From assembly GCF_001612905.1 (NCBI RefSeq), contig NZ_BDBI01000011.1:124001-188000 (forward strand): DNA of 64,000 nt. The letters run 5' to 3'. A model generated the notes under the pieces. It worked only from the letters and a program-made list of their open reading frames with translations. It was not told the DNA's origin and made no database searches. The stretch is from Nocardia ignorata NBRC 108230 (GTDB lineage Bacteria > Actinomycetota > Actinomycetes > Mycobacteriales > Mycobacteriaceae). Shown here in pieces: positions 24,862 through 32,679 of this stretch. A program made the position numbers and the translations under genes. Positions within the stretch are counted from its first letter, which is position 1, and the number at the start of each line of letters is the position of its first letter.

Positions 24862-25904
24862 CAGCCGGTGAGCGCCATCAGCGCCAGGCTCGAGGTGCCG
24901 AGCACCACGCCGATGGCGCCGCCGAGGAGCAGCGGACGTGGACCCGCGGACCGCAGGCGGTCCAGGCTCAGGGACGTGCCGATGGCGGCCAGGACGGCGG
25001 TGATCAACCAGCCGCTCGTCGCGGCGAGTGGCTCGGTGAGAGCCGAGGGCAGGATGCCGGTGGCGGCGACGATTGACGCCGCAACGAACATCACGACGAA
25101 CAGCGGGAAGCTCTCGCGCAGGGAGCCGGCAGTTGTGCCTGTTCGCTCGGCCAGCCGTCGCCGCCCCAGATGCAGGCCGAGGCAGAGCGGGACGATGGCC
25201 AGACTGCGGACCAGCTTCACCACGACGGCGAACTGCGCGGCGCCCGCCCCGAACACCACCCCGGCGGCCAGCACGGAGGAGGTGTCGTTGATGGCGGTGC
25301 CCGCCCAGAGTCCGAACGCCTGCGGCGACATCCCGATCGCCCGGCCCAGCGGTGGATAGACGAGTACCGCAACGACATTGAAGACGAAGATGGTGCCGAG
25401 TGCATAGGCCACCCGTTGCCGATCGGGGCGGAGCACCGCCGTCGCAGCCGCGATGGCGGAGGCACCGCAGATGGTCGACCCGGCGGCGATCAGAGTCGCC
25501 GACTCACGATCCACGGCGAGCATCCGCCCGGCGACGAACGCGGCGACGGCACCGGCGGCGAGGGTACCGACCAGTACGACAGCGGTCTCGCGCCCCACAC
25601 CGAGCACCGAACCCATCGGCAGACCGAGCCCGAGCAGCACGATGGCCCACCCGAGCACCCGCTGCCTGGCCACGTCGAGGCCCGGCTCGAACCTCGCATT
25701 CCCCCTGCGCCGCAACCACATTCCGGTCACCGCGCCGGCGATCAGGGCCACCACCGGCGCTCCGGCCATCGGCAGCGCCTTACCCACCGGGGTGGCGACG
25801 GCGGCCAGCAGCAGTGCCAGAGCCAGGCCCGGCGCGACAGTTCCTACGCGATCCACCTCCCCACCATCGCCGGGCCACGCACCCCCGGGTAGATCCCGAT
25901 CCAC
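24855..25904 (-). CDS. YeiH/UPF0324 family membrane transporter
   Basis: About 349 residues with ten or so hydrophobic segments and the family signatures G-S-T-I-C-G-A-S-A-I-A-A and A-G-T-A-I-N-D-T-S-S-V. This is the putative sulfate exporter/UPF0324 group typified by YeiH; the substrate is unproven. It heads an operon with a DUF218 protein and a LysR regulator. Start choice is uncertain: GTGs at 25913, 25904 and 25853 are in frame. The outermost overlaps a perfect inverted repeat, and a TTATGT hexamer ends seven bases before 25904, so I chose 25904. Confidence 0.8.
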   Translation of the reverse strand: MDRDLPGGAWPGDGGEVDRVGTVAPGLALALLLAAVATPVGKALPMAGAPVVALIAGAVTGMWLRRRGNARFEPGLDVARQRVLGWAIVLLGLGLPMGSVLGVGRETAVVLVGTLAAGAVAAFVAGRMLAVDRESATLIAAGSTICGASAIAAATAVLRPDRQRVAYALGTIFVFNVVAVLVYPPLGRAIGMSPQAFGLWAGTAINDTSSVLAAGVVFGAGAAQFAVVVKLVRSLAIVPLCLGLHLGRRRLAERTGTTAGSLRESFPLFVVMFVAASIVAATGILPSALTEPLAATSGWLITAVLAAIGTSLSLDRLRSAGPRPLLLGGAIGVVLGTSSLALMALTGWC

Positions 25905-25912
25905 GACGAGCA

Positions 25913-25929
25913 CATAAGCGTGGCTTATG
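25913..25929. promoter_or_regulatory. Perfect inverted repeat with LysR-type T-N11-A box
   Basis: CATAAGC-GTG-GCTTATG is a 17-base perfect inverted repeat. It contains T-N11-A, the classical LysR box, and sits at the 5' edge of the YeiH-YdcF-LysR operon. It is a good candidate for binding by the LysR protein of that operon. It also lies about 100 bases before the small secreted protein gene on the other strand. Confidence 0.5.
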
Positions 25930-26030
25930 CCGCGACACGGCTGCGCCCGCGTGCTTGGACGAGCGGTCCGTGGGTAAGGCGGAGGCAGAATCGAGCCGGC
26001 ATGGAGTGCCGCCGAAGACAGGAGGATGTT

Positions 26031-26291
26031 GTGAGAGCTGGTTACCGGATCGTCACCGCCGCGGCCGTCGCGGGTGCCTTCGCCCTGAGCTCGGCCGCGG
26101 TGGCGAACGCCGAGGAACCCGAAGCGCCGAAGACCCCGCTGGTCCAGTACATCGAGTCCTGGCCACCCGCCCCGGAGAACTGCAACCGGATGTGGGATCC
26201 CGTCGAGGACGCGGTCGAAGACTCTGTCCCACCCCAGTACGAGGCCGAGTTCGAGGCATTCGACGACTGGTGCGAGGGCGACGAGGACTGA
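26031..26291 (+). CDS. Small secreted acidic protein
   Basis: The 86-residue product has a clear signal peptide (V-R-A-G-Y-R-I-V, hydrophobic alanine-rich stretch, cleavage after A-V-A-N-A). The mature part has about 60 residues, many Glu and Asp and two cysteines (P-E-N-C and D-W-C) that could form one disulfide. GGAGG lies five bases before GTG 26031, so the start is secure. I do not recognise a family. It is single, with the LysR-type palindrome upstream and a convergent hypothetical gene downstream. Confidence 0.65.
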   Translation: MRAGYRIVTAAAVAGAFALSSAAVANAEEPEAPKTPLVQYIESWPPAPENCNRMWDPVEDAVEDSVPPQYEAEFEAFDDWCEGDED

Positions 26292-26336
26292 CGGGTGGGT
26301 CGCCGCGGGTTCGTCACCGCGTCGACCTTTCCGCCG

Positions 26337-26813
26337 TCACCCGTCGTCGAAATCCGGTTCGGCGGTGAGTAGTTCGTCGGCTCGGGCGAGAGCCGCGTCG
26401 AGGTCGTCGGTGACGCTGTCGAGCAGGGACATGCCGTCGAGCATGTCGGTGAGTTCGGCACGGAGGGCGTCGATCTCGGCGAGCGCGGGGTCGACGGTCG
26501 TCCAGGCGACGGTGTGCGACCACCAGGTGTCGCCCTGGATCCAGGACCAGACGACATCGCGCACCAGCACCGCATCGGTGGTGAACAGATGGCGGTGGTC
26601 GGTGCCCGCGATGTGCTCGATCTCGTAGGTGCCGTCGGGCAGGTAGCGGGCCTGGATGTGGTCCGGCCCCCGGGTGAGCAGGAGGAAGGGGTGATCGGGG
26701 GCCGGGTTCACGGCATCGGCGCCGGGGCGGGCGGGGTCGACGGCGCGGGGCGCACCCGCACCGTCACCGACGTGGACCACGACCTCGGGCAGGTCGACAT
26801 GCTCGGCACCCAT
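26337..26813 (-). CDS. Hypothetical protein, 158 residues
   Basis: The ATG at 26813 opens a frame that begins M-G-A-E-H-V-D-L-P-E and keeps actinobacterial codon bias to the stop. Residues 40-110 form a mixed beta-sheet-like region with many aromatic residues (Y-L-P-D-G-T-Y-E-I-E-H, V-W-S-W-I-Q-G-D-T-W-W). The last 45 residues are acidic, helical and possibly coiled-coil (L-A-E-I-D-A-L-R-A-E-L). It resembles small actinobacterial proteins of unknown role, some of which sit beside toxins, but there is no toxin here. It diverges from the DinB gene across 96 bases. Cytoplasmic by lack of signal or membrane segment. Confidence 0.6.
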   Translation of the reverse strand: MGAEHVDLPEVVVHVGDGAGAPRAVDPARPGADAVNPAPDHPFLLLTRGPDHIQARYLPDGTYEIEHIAGTDHRHLFTTDAVLVRDVVWSWIQGDTWWSHTVAWTTVDPALAEIDALRAELTDMLDGMSLLDSVTDDLDAALARADELLTAEPDFDDG

Positions 26814-26896
26814 CCGGCCAGTGTGCCGGACGCCGCCCCCCGACCCGTGACCGGCATCGTCGCGGTAATCGGACTGCGGGATCGGACGACGACGAC

Positions 26897-26902
26897 TAGC
26901 CT
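26897..26902 (+). promoter_or_regulatory. Likely -10 box for leaderless DinB gene
   Basis: TAGCCT is followed by seven bases and then ATG 26910, with no Shine-Dalgarno. The spacing fits a leaderless transcript. Confidence 0.4.
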
Positions 26903-26909
26903 CGCACCC

Positions 26910-27434
26910 ATGACCTGGCAGGCGCCCGAACTCGTGCCGACCCGCACCCTGGTCGGCGCCGACGAACGCCCGATGTTGCAGTCCTGGTTGGACTTCCACC
27001 GTCAGACGTTGCTCAACAAATGCGGCGGGCTCGACGCCGCGCAGCTGGCGAAACGTTCGGTTCCGCCGTCGAACCTGTCGCTGCTCGGGCTGGTTCGTCA
27101 TCTCACCGAGGTCGAACGGGGCTGGTTCCGGGTGTCGGCCGCCGGCGAGGACATCGGCCCGGTGTACGCCTCCGAACTCGAACCCGACGCCGACTTCGAC
27201 GACCTGGTTTCGCGTCCGGCACCGGAGGTCTTCGACCTGTTCCACGCCGAAGTCGCCGCCTGCGACGCCGCGGTCGCCGACCTCTCCCTCGACCATGTGT
27301 TCCAGGTGCCGTGGCGCTCCGACGGCTACACGCTGCGCTGGGTGTATCTACACATGATCGAGGAGTACGCCCGCCACAACGGGCACGCCGACCTGCTGCG
27401 CGAACGCATCGACGGTGTGACCGGCAGTTTCTGA
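26910..27434 (+). CDS. DinB family protein (DUF664)
   Basis: The 174-residue protein has the four-helix DinB/DUF664 fold. The metal-binding histidines appear in L-V-R-H-L-T-E-V-E (about residue 60) and in H-M-I-E-E-Y-A-R-H-N-G-H-A-D near 150-160. DinB-like proteins include thiol-dependent S-transferases that use mycothiol or bacillithiol, so a mycothiol-linked role is plausible in this organism. The TGA at 27432-27434 directly abuts the stop of the convergent HAD gene, leaving no room for a terminator between them. Confidence 0.88.
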   Translation: MTWQAPELVPTRTLVGADERPMLQSWLDFHRQTLLNKCGGLDAAQLAKRSVPPSNLSLLGLVRHLTEVERGWFRVSAAGEDIGPVYASELEPDADFDDLVSRPAPEVFDLFHAEVAACDAAVADLSLDHVFQVPWRSDGYTLRWVYLHMIEEYARHNGHADLLRERIDGVTGSF

Positions 27435-28085
27435 TCAGCCGGTGATCACGTCGGCGGTGAGCTGATCGAGACCGTCGAGCACCACCTGGGCCTGGGCGAG
27501 CGCCTCGGCCGAGGCCGGGAACTCCGGGCGAGGTACCGCGATCACCCGCATCCCCGCGGCGTGCGCGGATCGCAGGCCGTTGGTCGAATCCTCCACCGCC
27601 GTACAGTTCTTCGGGTCGACTCCCAACCGCTGCGCGACGGTGAGGTACACATCGGGCGCGGGCTTGCCGCGACCCACCTCCTCGGTGGACAGCACGACCG
27701 CGAAACTCTCCATCAGCCCCGCCTTCTCCAGAACGAGCGCGATCAGGGAGGCCGGAGAAGAACTGGCGAGCCCGAGCTTCCAGGAATCGGCGCAGCGGCG
27801 AACGGCGTCGACGGCGCCGGGCAGCAGCGGCAGGCGCTGGGCGTACTCGTCGGCCATCAGATCGATGACGTCGGCGGCGACCTTGTCGGCCGGTTGGGCG
27901 ACACCGAGGTCGTCGGCCAGATACGACGACCACTCCACGGTGGACATTCCCATCATGCGCTGCTGCGAATCCGGTTGCCAGCGACCACCATTGACGGTGA
28001 CGTAGTCTTTGCGGACCTTTTCCCAGACGGGCTCGGAGTCGATCAGCACACCGTCCATGTCGAACACAACCGCCGCGATACTCAT
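27435..28085 (-). CDS. HAD-superfamily phosphatase (beta-phosphoglucomutase-like)
   Basis: The 216-residue enzyme has all four HAD motifs: D-M-D-G-V at residues 8-12 with the nucleophile Asp8, the serine in L-A-S-S-S-P, the lysine in G-K-P-A-P-D and the acidic V-E-D-S-T-N-G motif IV. The helical cap between motifs I and II is of the class C1 type seen in phosphoglycolate phosphatases and sugar-phosphate phosphatases; the substrate cannot be fixed. A GAGAGG Shine-Dalgarno selects ATG 28085 over ATG 28118. It diverges from the thioesterase gene. Confidence 0.88.
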   Translation of the reverse strand: MSIAAVVFDMDGVLIDSEPVWEKVRKDYVTVNGGRWQPDSQQRMMGMSTVEWSSYLADDLGVAQPADKVAADVIDLMADEYAQRLPLLPGAVDAVRRCADSWKLGLASSSPASLIALVLEKAGLMESFAVVLSTEEVGRGKPAPDVYLTVAQRLGVDPKNCTAVEDSTNGLRSAHAAGMRVIAVPRPEFPASAEALAQAQVVLDGLDQLTADVITG

Positions 28086-28120
28086 GCCAAGCCTCTCGCC
28101 GTCGATGATGATCGGCATCG

Positions 28121-28126
28121 AGCCTA
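28121..28126 (-). promoter_or_regulatory. Probable -10 box of the HAD gene
   Basis: TAGGCT on the minus strand (plus-strand AGCCTA) lies 35 bases before ATG 28085. A transcript from it would include the GAGAGG ribosome-binding site. Confidence 0.3.
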
Positions 28127-28172
28127 ACCGACCGGCGGTGGTCCCCCGCGCGAACGCCCAGCTCGGAAACGA

Positions 28173-28178
28173 TAACGT
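28173..28178 (+). promoter_or_regulatory. Likely -10 box for leaderless thioesterase gene
   Basis: TAACGT ends seven bases before ATG 28186 and no Shine-Dalgarno is present, so the transcript probably starts at the ATG. Confidence 0.4.
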
Positions 28179-28185
28179 GTTGCAT

Positions 28186-28857
28186 ATGGACGAGAAGAAC
28201 GTCGGCGACTCGCGGCCCGACCAGACGCATCACGAGGGCGGCTTCCGGCCGATGGCCGAGCTCATCGAAGCGCGCGCGAGCGAGAGCGACACCCTGATCG
28301 GCGGACCGCACTACGGCGAGTTCATCGAGCAGGTGCGCGAGCTGATGGACCGCGCGCGACTGGCGAACCCGTCCGACGAGCTGGCCAAGGAGACGATCGT
28401 CGCGCTCGAGCAGCTCAATGCCCGCCTCGACGAGGCCGTGGTCGACGAGTGGTCCTCGCCGAGCTGGACGCGCACCGATCTACCCGCGCGCGGCAACATC
28501 ACCCTGCCGCCGTACACGGTGGTCAGCGGTGACCGCGACGGGGTGACCGCGAAGGTCACCTTCCGCACCTTCCACCTGGGCGGCAACCAGGCCGCGCACG
28601 GCGGGCACATCTCGCTCGCCTTCGACGACATCCTCGGCATGACCGCCGCCCTGGCCACCGGTGCGGTGACCCGCACGGCCTCGCTCACCGTCGACTACCG
28701 GTCGGTCACCCCGCTCAACCGTGAACTCACCGTGCGCGCCCATGCCGAACGGCGCGACGGCCGCAAGGTGTACCTGAAGGCGACCATGCACGACGGTGAC
28801 CGTCTCTGCGCCGAGGCCAACGGCCTGTTCATCGTGCTCAAGCCGGGGCAGCCCTGA
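28186..28857 (+). CDS. PaaI-family hotdog thioesterase
   Basis: The 223-residue protein has an N-terminal helical extension of about 100 residues and a C-terminal hotdog domain (about 105-220). The latter contains H-L-G-G-N-Q-A-A-H-G-G-H-I-S-L-A-F-D-D, matching the HGG signature and catalytic aspartate of 4HBT/PaaI-type acyl-CoA thioesterases. It should hydrolyse a small or aryl acyl-CoA in the cytoplasm. The long N-terminal helix is common in the mycobacterial members. It has its own promoter, diverging from the HAD gene, and 137 bases separate it from the LipE-like gene. Confidence 0.85.
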   Translation: MDEKNVGDSRPDQTHHEGGFRPMAELIEARASESDTLIGGPHYGEFIEQVRELMDRARLANPSDELAKETIVALEQLNARLDEAVVDEWSSPSWTRTDLPARGNITLPPYTVVSGDRDGVTAKVTFRTFHLGGNQAAHGGHISLAFDDILGMTAALATGAVTRTASLTVDYRSVTPLNRELTVRAHAERRDGRKVYLKATMHDGDRLCAEANGLFIVLKPGQP

Positions 28858-28982
28858 CATTACGATCGGCCTGATTCCAAGGCCGAGGCGGTCGGCAGAG
28901 CGATGACCGCGCTTCGTCGCAGTCAGATCGCTGACGTGCGCGATTTCCTGGCTGACGGGAGCGGGACCGTAGCCGGCGTCGG

Positions 28983-28988
28983 TAGGCT
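28983..28988 (+). promoter_or_regulatory. Likely -10 box for leaderless LipE-like gene
   Basis: TAGGCT is followed by six bases and ATG 28995. There is no Shine-Dalgarno, which fits a leaderless transcript. Confidence 0.4.
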
Positions 28989-28994
28989 GGCCCG

Positions 28995-30245
28995 ATGAAC
29001 GCACTCGCTGGCACATTGGTGCAGGTTGCCGATGATCTGGACTCGGTGACGACGGTCGGGCACGAGGACGATCCGGCCGACGCGGGGTCATCGCGGGCCG
29101 ATGTCGAGGCACTGTGGTCGTCGGTGCGGGCGTGGTATTCGATGGGGACCACCCCGGCGATCCAGGTGTGTCTGCGCCGCAACGGCAAGATCGTGCTGAA
29201 TCGGGCCATCGGGCACGGCTGGGGCAATACCCCGCGAGACGAGCCGGACGCCGAGAAGATCCTCGTCACCACCGACACCCCGTTCTGTGGCTTCTCGACC
29301 GCCAAGGGTGTGGCCGCGACGGTCATGTCGATGCTCATCGAGCAGGGTGCGTTCGCGGCGGACGACGCGGTGTGCGACTACATCCCGGAATTCGCGGCGC
29401 ACCGCAAGGGTGTGATCACCATCGGTGACGTGCTCTCGCATTCGGCGGGCATCCCGTTCATCACCCCGCCGTATCAGGGGGCGGAACTGGTGATCGACGA
29501 GGATCTCGCGCTCGAGGCGCTCACCGCGCTGGCTCCCAGCTGGCCGCCGGGCCGCTTCCGCGTCTACCACGCGCTGACCAGCGGACTCATCCAGCGGTTG
29601 CTCGTGCAGCGGGCGACGGGCAAGCGGATGCGCGAGCATCTCGCCGAGCAGGTGCTCGAACCGCTGAGTTTCCGGTGGAACAACTTCGGCGTCGACCCGG
29701 CCGATGTCGACAAGGTGGTGCCGAGCGTGAAAACCGGTCCCCCGCCGTCCCGGCTGATGCTGTTCCTGACGAACAAGGCGGTCGGCGGACGGATGGACAA
29801 GGCATCCAAGGCGACCAACGACGCCTTCCTCACCGCCGAACTGCCCTCGGGCAATCTCGTGACCACCGCCTACGAGCTGTCACGGTTCTACGAGATCCTC
29901 GCTCGCGGCGGCGAATTGGACGGTGTGCGGATCATGGATCCCGACACCGTGCGCACCGCGATCGGGCCGGCCGACCGCATGCCGGGTCTCGCGGGCCGGG
30001 TCAGCCGGGCGGGGTTCGAATTGGGCGCTCGCCGTTCGAAATTCGGGCCGGACACCACACACCATTTCGGCCGCAGCGGGCTGACCACCCAGTACGGGTG
30101 GGCAGACCCCGATCGCGGCCTGTCCGGCGCGATCCTCACCAGCGGCAAAGCCTCCACCGACACCGATCGGCCGTGGCAACTGGTCGCCCAGGTATCGAAG
30201 ACCCTGCGCCCGCTGGCTCCGACCGAGCGACTCTTCCGGCCCTGA
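28995..30245 (+). CDS. Serine hydrolase of the beta-lactamase/LipE family
   Basis: The 416-residue protein has the class C beta-lactamase-like fold: the nucleophile in F-S-T-A-K-G (SxxK), the tyrosine in V-Y-H-A-L-T-S-G (YxN position) and a H-F-G-R-S-G-L box near the C-terminus in place of KTG. The overall pattern is that of esterases of the EstB/LipE type in mycobacteria. No signal peptide is seen, so it is probably cytoplasmic or associated with lipid. It more likely acts on lipid or ester substrates than on beta-lactams, since the third motif begins with His. Confidence 0.85.
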   Translation: MNALAGTLVQVADDLDSVTTVGHEDDPADAGSSRADVEALWSSVRAWYSMGTTPAIQVCLRRNGKIVLNRAIGHGWGNTPRDEPDAEKILVTTDTPFCGFSTAKGVAATVMSMLIEQGAFAADDAVCDYIPEFAAHRKGVITIGDVLSHSAGIPFITPPYQGAELVIDEDLALEALTALAPSWPPGRFRVYHALTSGLIQRLLVQRATGKRMREHLAEQVLEPLSFRWNNFGVDPADVDKVVPSVKTGPPPSRLMLFLTNKAVGGRMDKASKATNDAFLTAELPSGNLVTTAYELSRFYEILARGGELDGVRIMDPDTVRTAIGPADRMPGLAGRVSRAGFELGARRSKFGPDTTHHFGRSGLTTQYGWADPDRGLSGAILTSGKASTDTDRPWQLVAQVSKTLRPLAPTERLFRP

Positions 30246-30299
30246 ATCAGCAGGTCGGTCTCTTCTCCGGGAACAGAGGCTCCGGCCCTCGAAGCTGTG

Positions 30300-30596
30300 T
30301 CAGGCTCCGATGACGGCGTTCATGATGGTGCCCGCGCTGGTGGCGACCGCGCCGCCCGCCATCGCGCTGGCGATCATCTTGGGTGACTGCAGGCCGCCGC
30401 CGTTCCACTTCTCCCAGGCGAAGCGGCCGCCGCCGTAGGTGATGGCGGTGACGCCGGACAGCAGGATCATCCAGGTGAAGTACCGGCCGAGCTGCAGCAC
30501 CTTGTCGGCCATGGGCGGCGCCTCCGGCGTCGGGTTGCCCACCTGCGCGAGAACGATGCCATAGGTGTCGTGCACTGCGGCCAGGATCATGCTCAC
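30300..30596 (-). CDS. Small two-helix membrane protein (orphan, VirB2-like appearance)
   Basis: The 98-residue protein has two hydrophobic segments: one at about 38-60 containing W-M-I-L-L-S-G-V-T-A-I-T-Y-G-G-G, and a glycine/alanine-rich one at about 76-98 ending in A-V-I-G-A. Between them is a short charged loop with W-E-K-W-N. The layout resembles TrbC/VirB2-type pilin-like proteins of type IV secretion, but no other secretion gene is present, so this is only a resemblance. GAAGGAG lies eight bases before GTG 30596. It is monocistronic, has an AT-rich palindrome upstream and sits between the LipE-like gene and a response regulator. Confidence 0.6.
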   Translation of the reverse strand: MSMILAAVHDTYGIVLAQVGNPTPEAPPMADKVLQLGRYFTWMILLSGVTAITYGGGRFAWEKWNGGGLQSPKMIASAMAGGAVATSAGTIMNAVIGA

Positions 30597-30670
30597 GATC
30601 GTTGCTCCTTCGTCGGTTGTTCGTTGTGACGCCGATGTCGAGAACGCGTGACGCGGTAGAGCCAGATCTA

Positions 30671-30682
30671 TTGAATATTCAA
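30671..30682. promoter_or_regulatory. AT-rich perfect palindrome upstream of the small membrane gene
   Basis: TTGAATATTCAA is a 12-base perfect palindrome, very AT-rich for this genome. Read on the minus strand it also supplies a TTGAAT -35-like hexamer with CTACCG 17 bases downstream. It is 75 bases before GTG 30596 and could be an operator overlapping the promoter. Confidence 0.35.
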
Positions 30683-30785
30683 CCTCAGGCGGGTCGGGTG
30701 GCGTGCGCGACACTCCGCAGGCCACCTCCGCGCCCTGACATGGGTATTGAACCGGCGTGCCCGTTTCAAACGGCACGAATTGGCG

Positions 30786-31427
30786 TCACGGAAATTCGAG
30801 ACCGACCTGTGCCGCGATGACAGCGGCCTGCACGCGTGACTGCACGCCGAGCTTGCTCAGCACCCGCGAGACGTGCGTTTTCACCGTCGCCTCACCGATC
30901 CGCAGGCGGGTGCCGATCTGCATATTGGACAGGCCGGCGCCGAGACCGGCCAGCACCTGCCGTTCGCGGTCGGTGAGGGCCGAGAGGTCGGGTGGGGCGG
31001 TTTCCTCGGCACGTGGGAGGGCGGCGATCACGGCACGGGTCACCTTGGGGTCGAGCACCGCGTCACCGTCGGCCACCGCCCGCACGGCGCGGACCAGGTC
31101 GTCGCCGCCCACCGATTTCAGCAGGAATCCGCTCGCGCCTGCCGACAGCGCGCCGAGGACGTAGTCGTCGATGGCGAACGTGGTGAGGACCAGGACTTTG
31201 GCGCTGGTCTCCGCGACGACGGCCGCCGTGGCCGCCAGGCCGTCGACGCGGGGCATGCGCACGTCCATCAGGACGACGTCGGGGCTCAGCGCCTTGGCCT
31301 GGCGAACGGCCGCGGCACCGTCGGCCGCTTCACCGATCACCCGCACCTCCCCGGTGGCCTCGAGTAGCATCTTCAGGCCCGCGCGGATCGCGGCGTGATC
31401 GTCGGCCACCAGCACGGTCACCGTCAT
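30786..31427 (-). CDS. NarL/DesR-type response regulator
   Basis: The 213-residue protein has a receiver domain (1-120) with the phosphorylation aspartate in V-V-L-M-D-V-R-M-P (about Asp55), acidic pair A-D-D near 8-10 and the conserved lysine in L-L-K-S. A LuxR-type helix-turn-helix follows (about 147-210), with L-T-D-R-E-R-Q-V-L and E-A-T-V-K-T-H-V-S-R-V-L. Its ATG overlaps the stop of the sensor kinase gene (ATGA). The kinase has a frameshift, so this regulator may have lost its partner. Targets are unknown; the small membrane gene directly downstream is one candidate. Confidence 0.9.
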   Translation of the reverse strand: MTVTVLVADDHAAIRAGLKMLLEATGEVRVIGEAADGAAAVRQAKALSPDVVLMDVRMPRVDGLAATAAVVAETSAKVLVLTTFAIDDYVLGALSAGASGFLLKSVGGDDLVRAVRAVADGDAVLDPKVTRAVIAALPRAEETAPPDLSALTDRERQVLAGLGAGLSNMQIGTRLRIGEATVKTHVSRVLSKLGVQSRVQAAVIAAQVGLEFP

Positions 31428-32571
31428 CTGGCCTCCAGGGGAATCCGGACCCGAACATGCCATCGGCCGTCGCGGGCGCCCGCCGTCGCGGTGCCGTCCA
31501 TCGATTCGGCGCGGAACATCATGTTGCGCAACCCGTTTCCGTGGCCTGTCGCCACCTCGGAACCGAGGGGATTGCTTGCCTCGACCACCAACCCGGCGCC
31601 CTCCCGGCGCAGTTCGATGTCCAAGGGTGCGCCCGGTGCGTGTTTGGTCGCGTTGGTGATGGTCTCGCCGAGGATCCGGGTGACCACGGCCTCGATCGCC
31701 AGCGGCAGCGACAGGTCGTCGGGCCTGCGCAGCGAGACCGACCCACCCGCTGCCTCGGCCGCCTCGATCAGGCCGTCCAGCGAGGCCAGCCGCGTCGTGA
31801 CGGCGCTGTCGTCGGGTCCGTGAGCAGTTCGATCGTGGTCCGCATCTCCTCCATGGCGGCCAGGCTGCTCGACCGGATCGTTTGCAGGACACCGATATTG
31901 CCCGGGTCACGCTGCGCGACCTCGGCGAGGATGGCGACGGCCGAGACGTGACCGGCGACCGCGTCGTGCAGATCGCGGGCCAGGCGCCTGCGCTCCTCCC
32001 CGATGGCGGCGGACCGTTCGGCGTCGCGCGCGGCGAGTTCGGCGCGACCCGCGTCGCGTTCGGCGTCGACCATCCGCCGGGAGGCACGCACGGCCCGTCC
32101 GTAGCCGAGGGGCGACCAGGTGAGCGCGACCCCGATCAGACCGGCGTAGAGCGCGGCCCGCACCCCGAGCAGGGCCAGGGCGAGCAGCGCTCCACCGACG
32201 GTCACCAGGAACGCGAACCAGCCGACCACCACCGACAGCCGGGCCGACCCGGTGCTCACCGCCAGGAAGATCACGTCGGTCAGCGCGATCCACAGTGGCA
32301 GCGAGGGCCCGAAGACGAAGTCGCCTGCCAGCAAAACGATCATCAGGCCGAACGCGAGAGCGGGCCTGCGCTGCGCGGTGAGCTGGATGGCGAGGGCGGC
32401 GAAGAGCAGGGCCAGTTTCGCGGCGGGCGGGTAGAGATCGCGGTCGACGACGATGGACCAGCCACCGACCCCCCACAGCAGCAATCCGACCAGGAAGACC
32501 CCGACGGCCGCGGAGGTGGCGCTGTCGAACGCCTCCACGAGCCGGTCCATGGGCGCGCGGACGGTGGGCAT
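31424..32571 (-). pseudogene. DesK/NarX-type sensor histidine kinase, interrupted by a frameshift near 31820
   Basis: The first part (from ATG 32571) has 4-5 membrane segments and the dimerisation box E-E-R-R-R-L-A-R-D-L-H-D with the phospho-accepting His at about residue 198. It then runs out of frame after M-R-T-T-I-E-L-L-T. The remainder, including the ATPase N-box (E-T-I-T-N-A-T-K-H-A-P-G) and a glycine box (G-H-G-N-G-L-R-N), continues in another frame and ends at 31424 overlapping the response regulator start. Adding one G between 31820 and 31821 restores a single frame reading L-L-T-G-P-D-D-S-A-V. This may be a real mutation or a sequencing error. The gene is otherwise complete for a HisKA_3 kinase. 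Confidence 0.8.
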
Positions 32572-32679
32572 CTGCTCATTTCAGCACATCGGGCGGTGGA
32601 AGACGTCCCCCGAAGGTCGGACCCGCCCGCGACCGGAAGCCGGATGTGCCCACCACATCCGGTTCGGCACCCTGAACGC

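Noticed and set aside
30300..30596. Type IV secretion locus or integrative element
   Set aside because: Only one pilin-like small protein is present. There are no ATPase, relaxase, integrase or attachment-site signals nearby.
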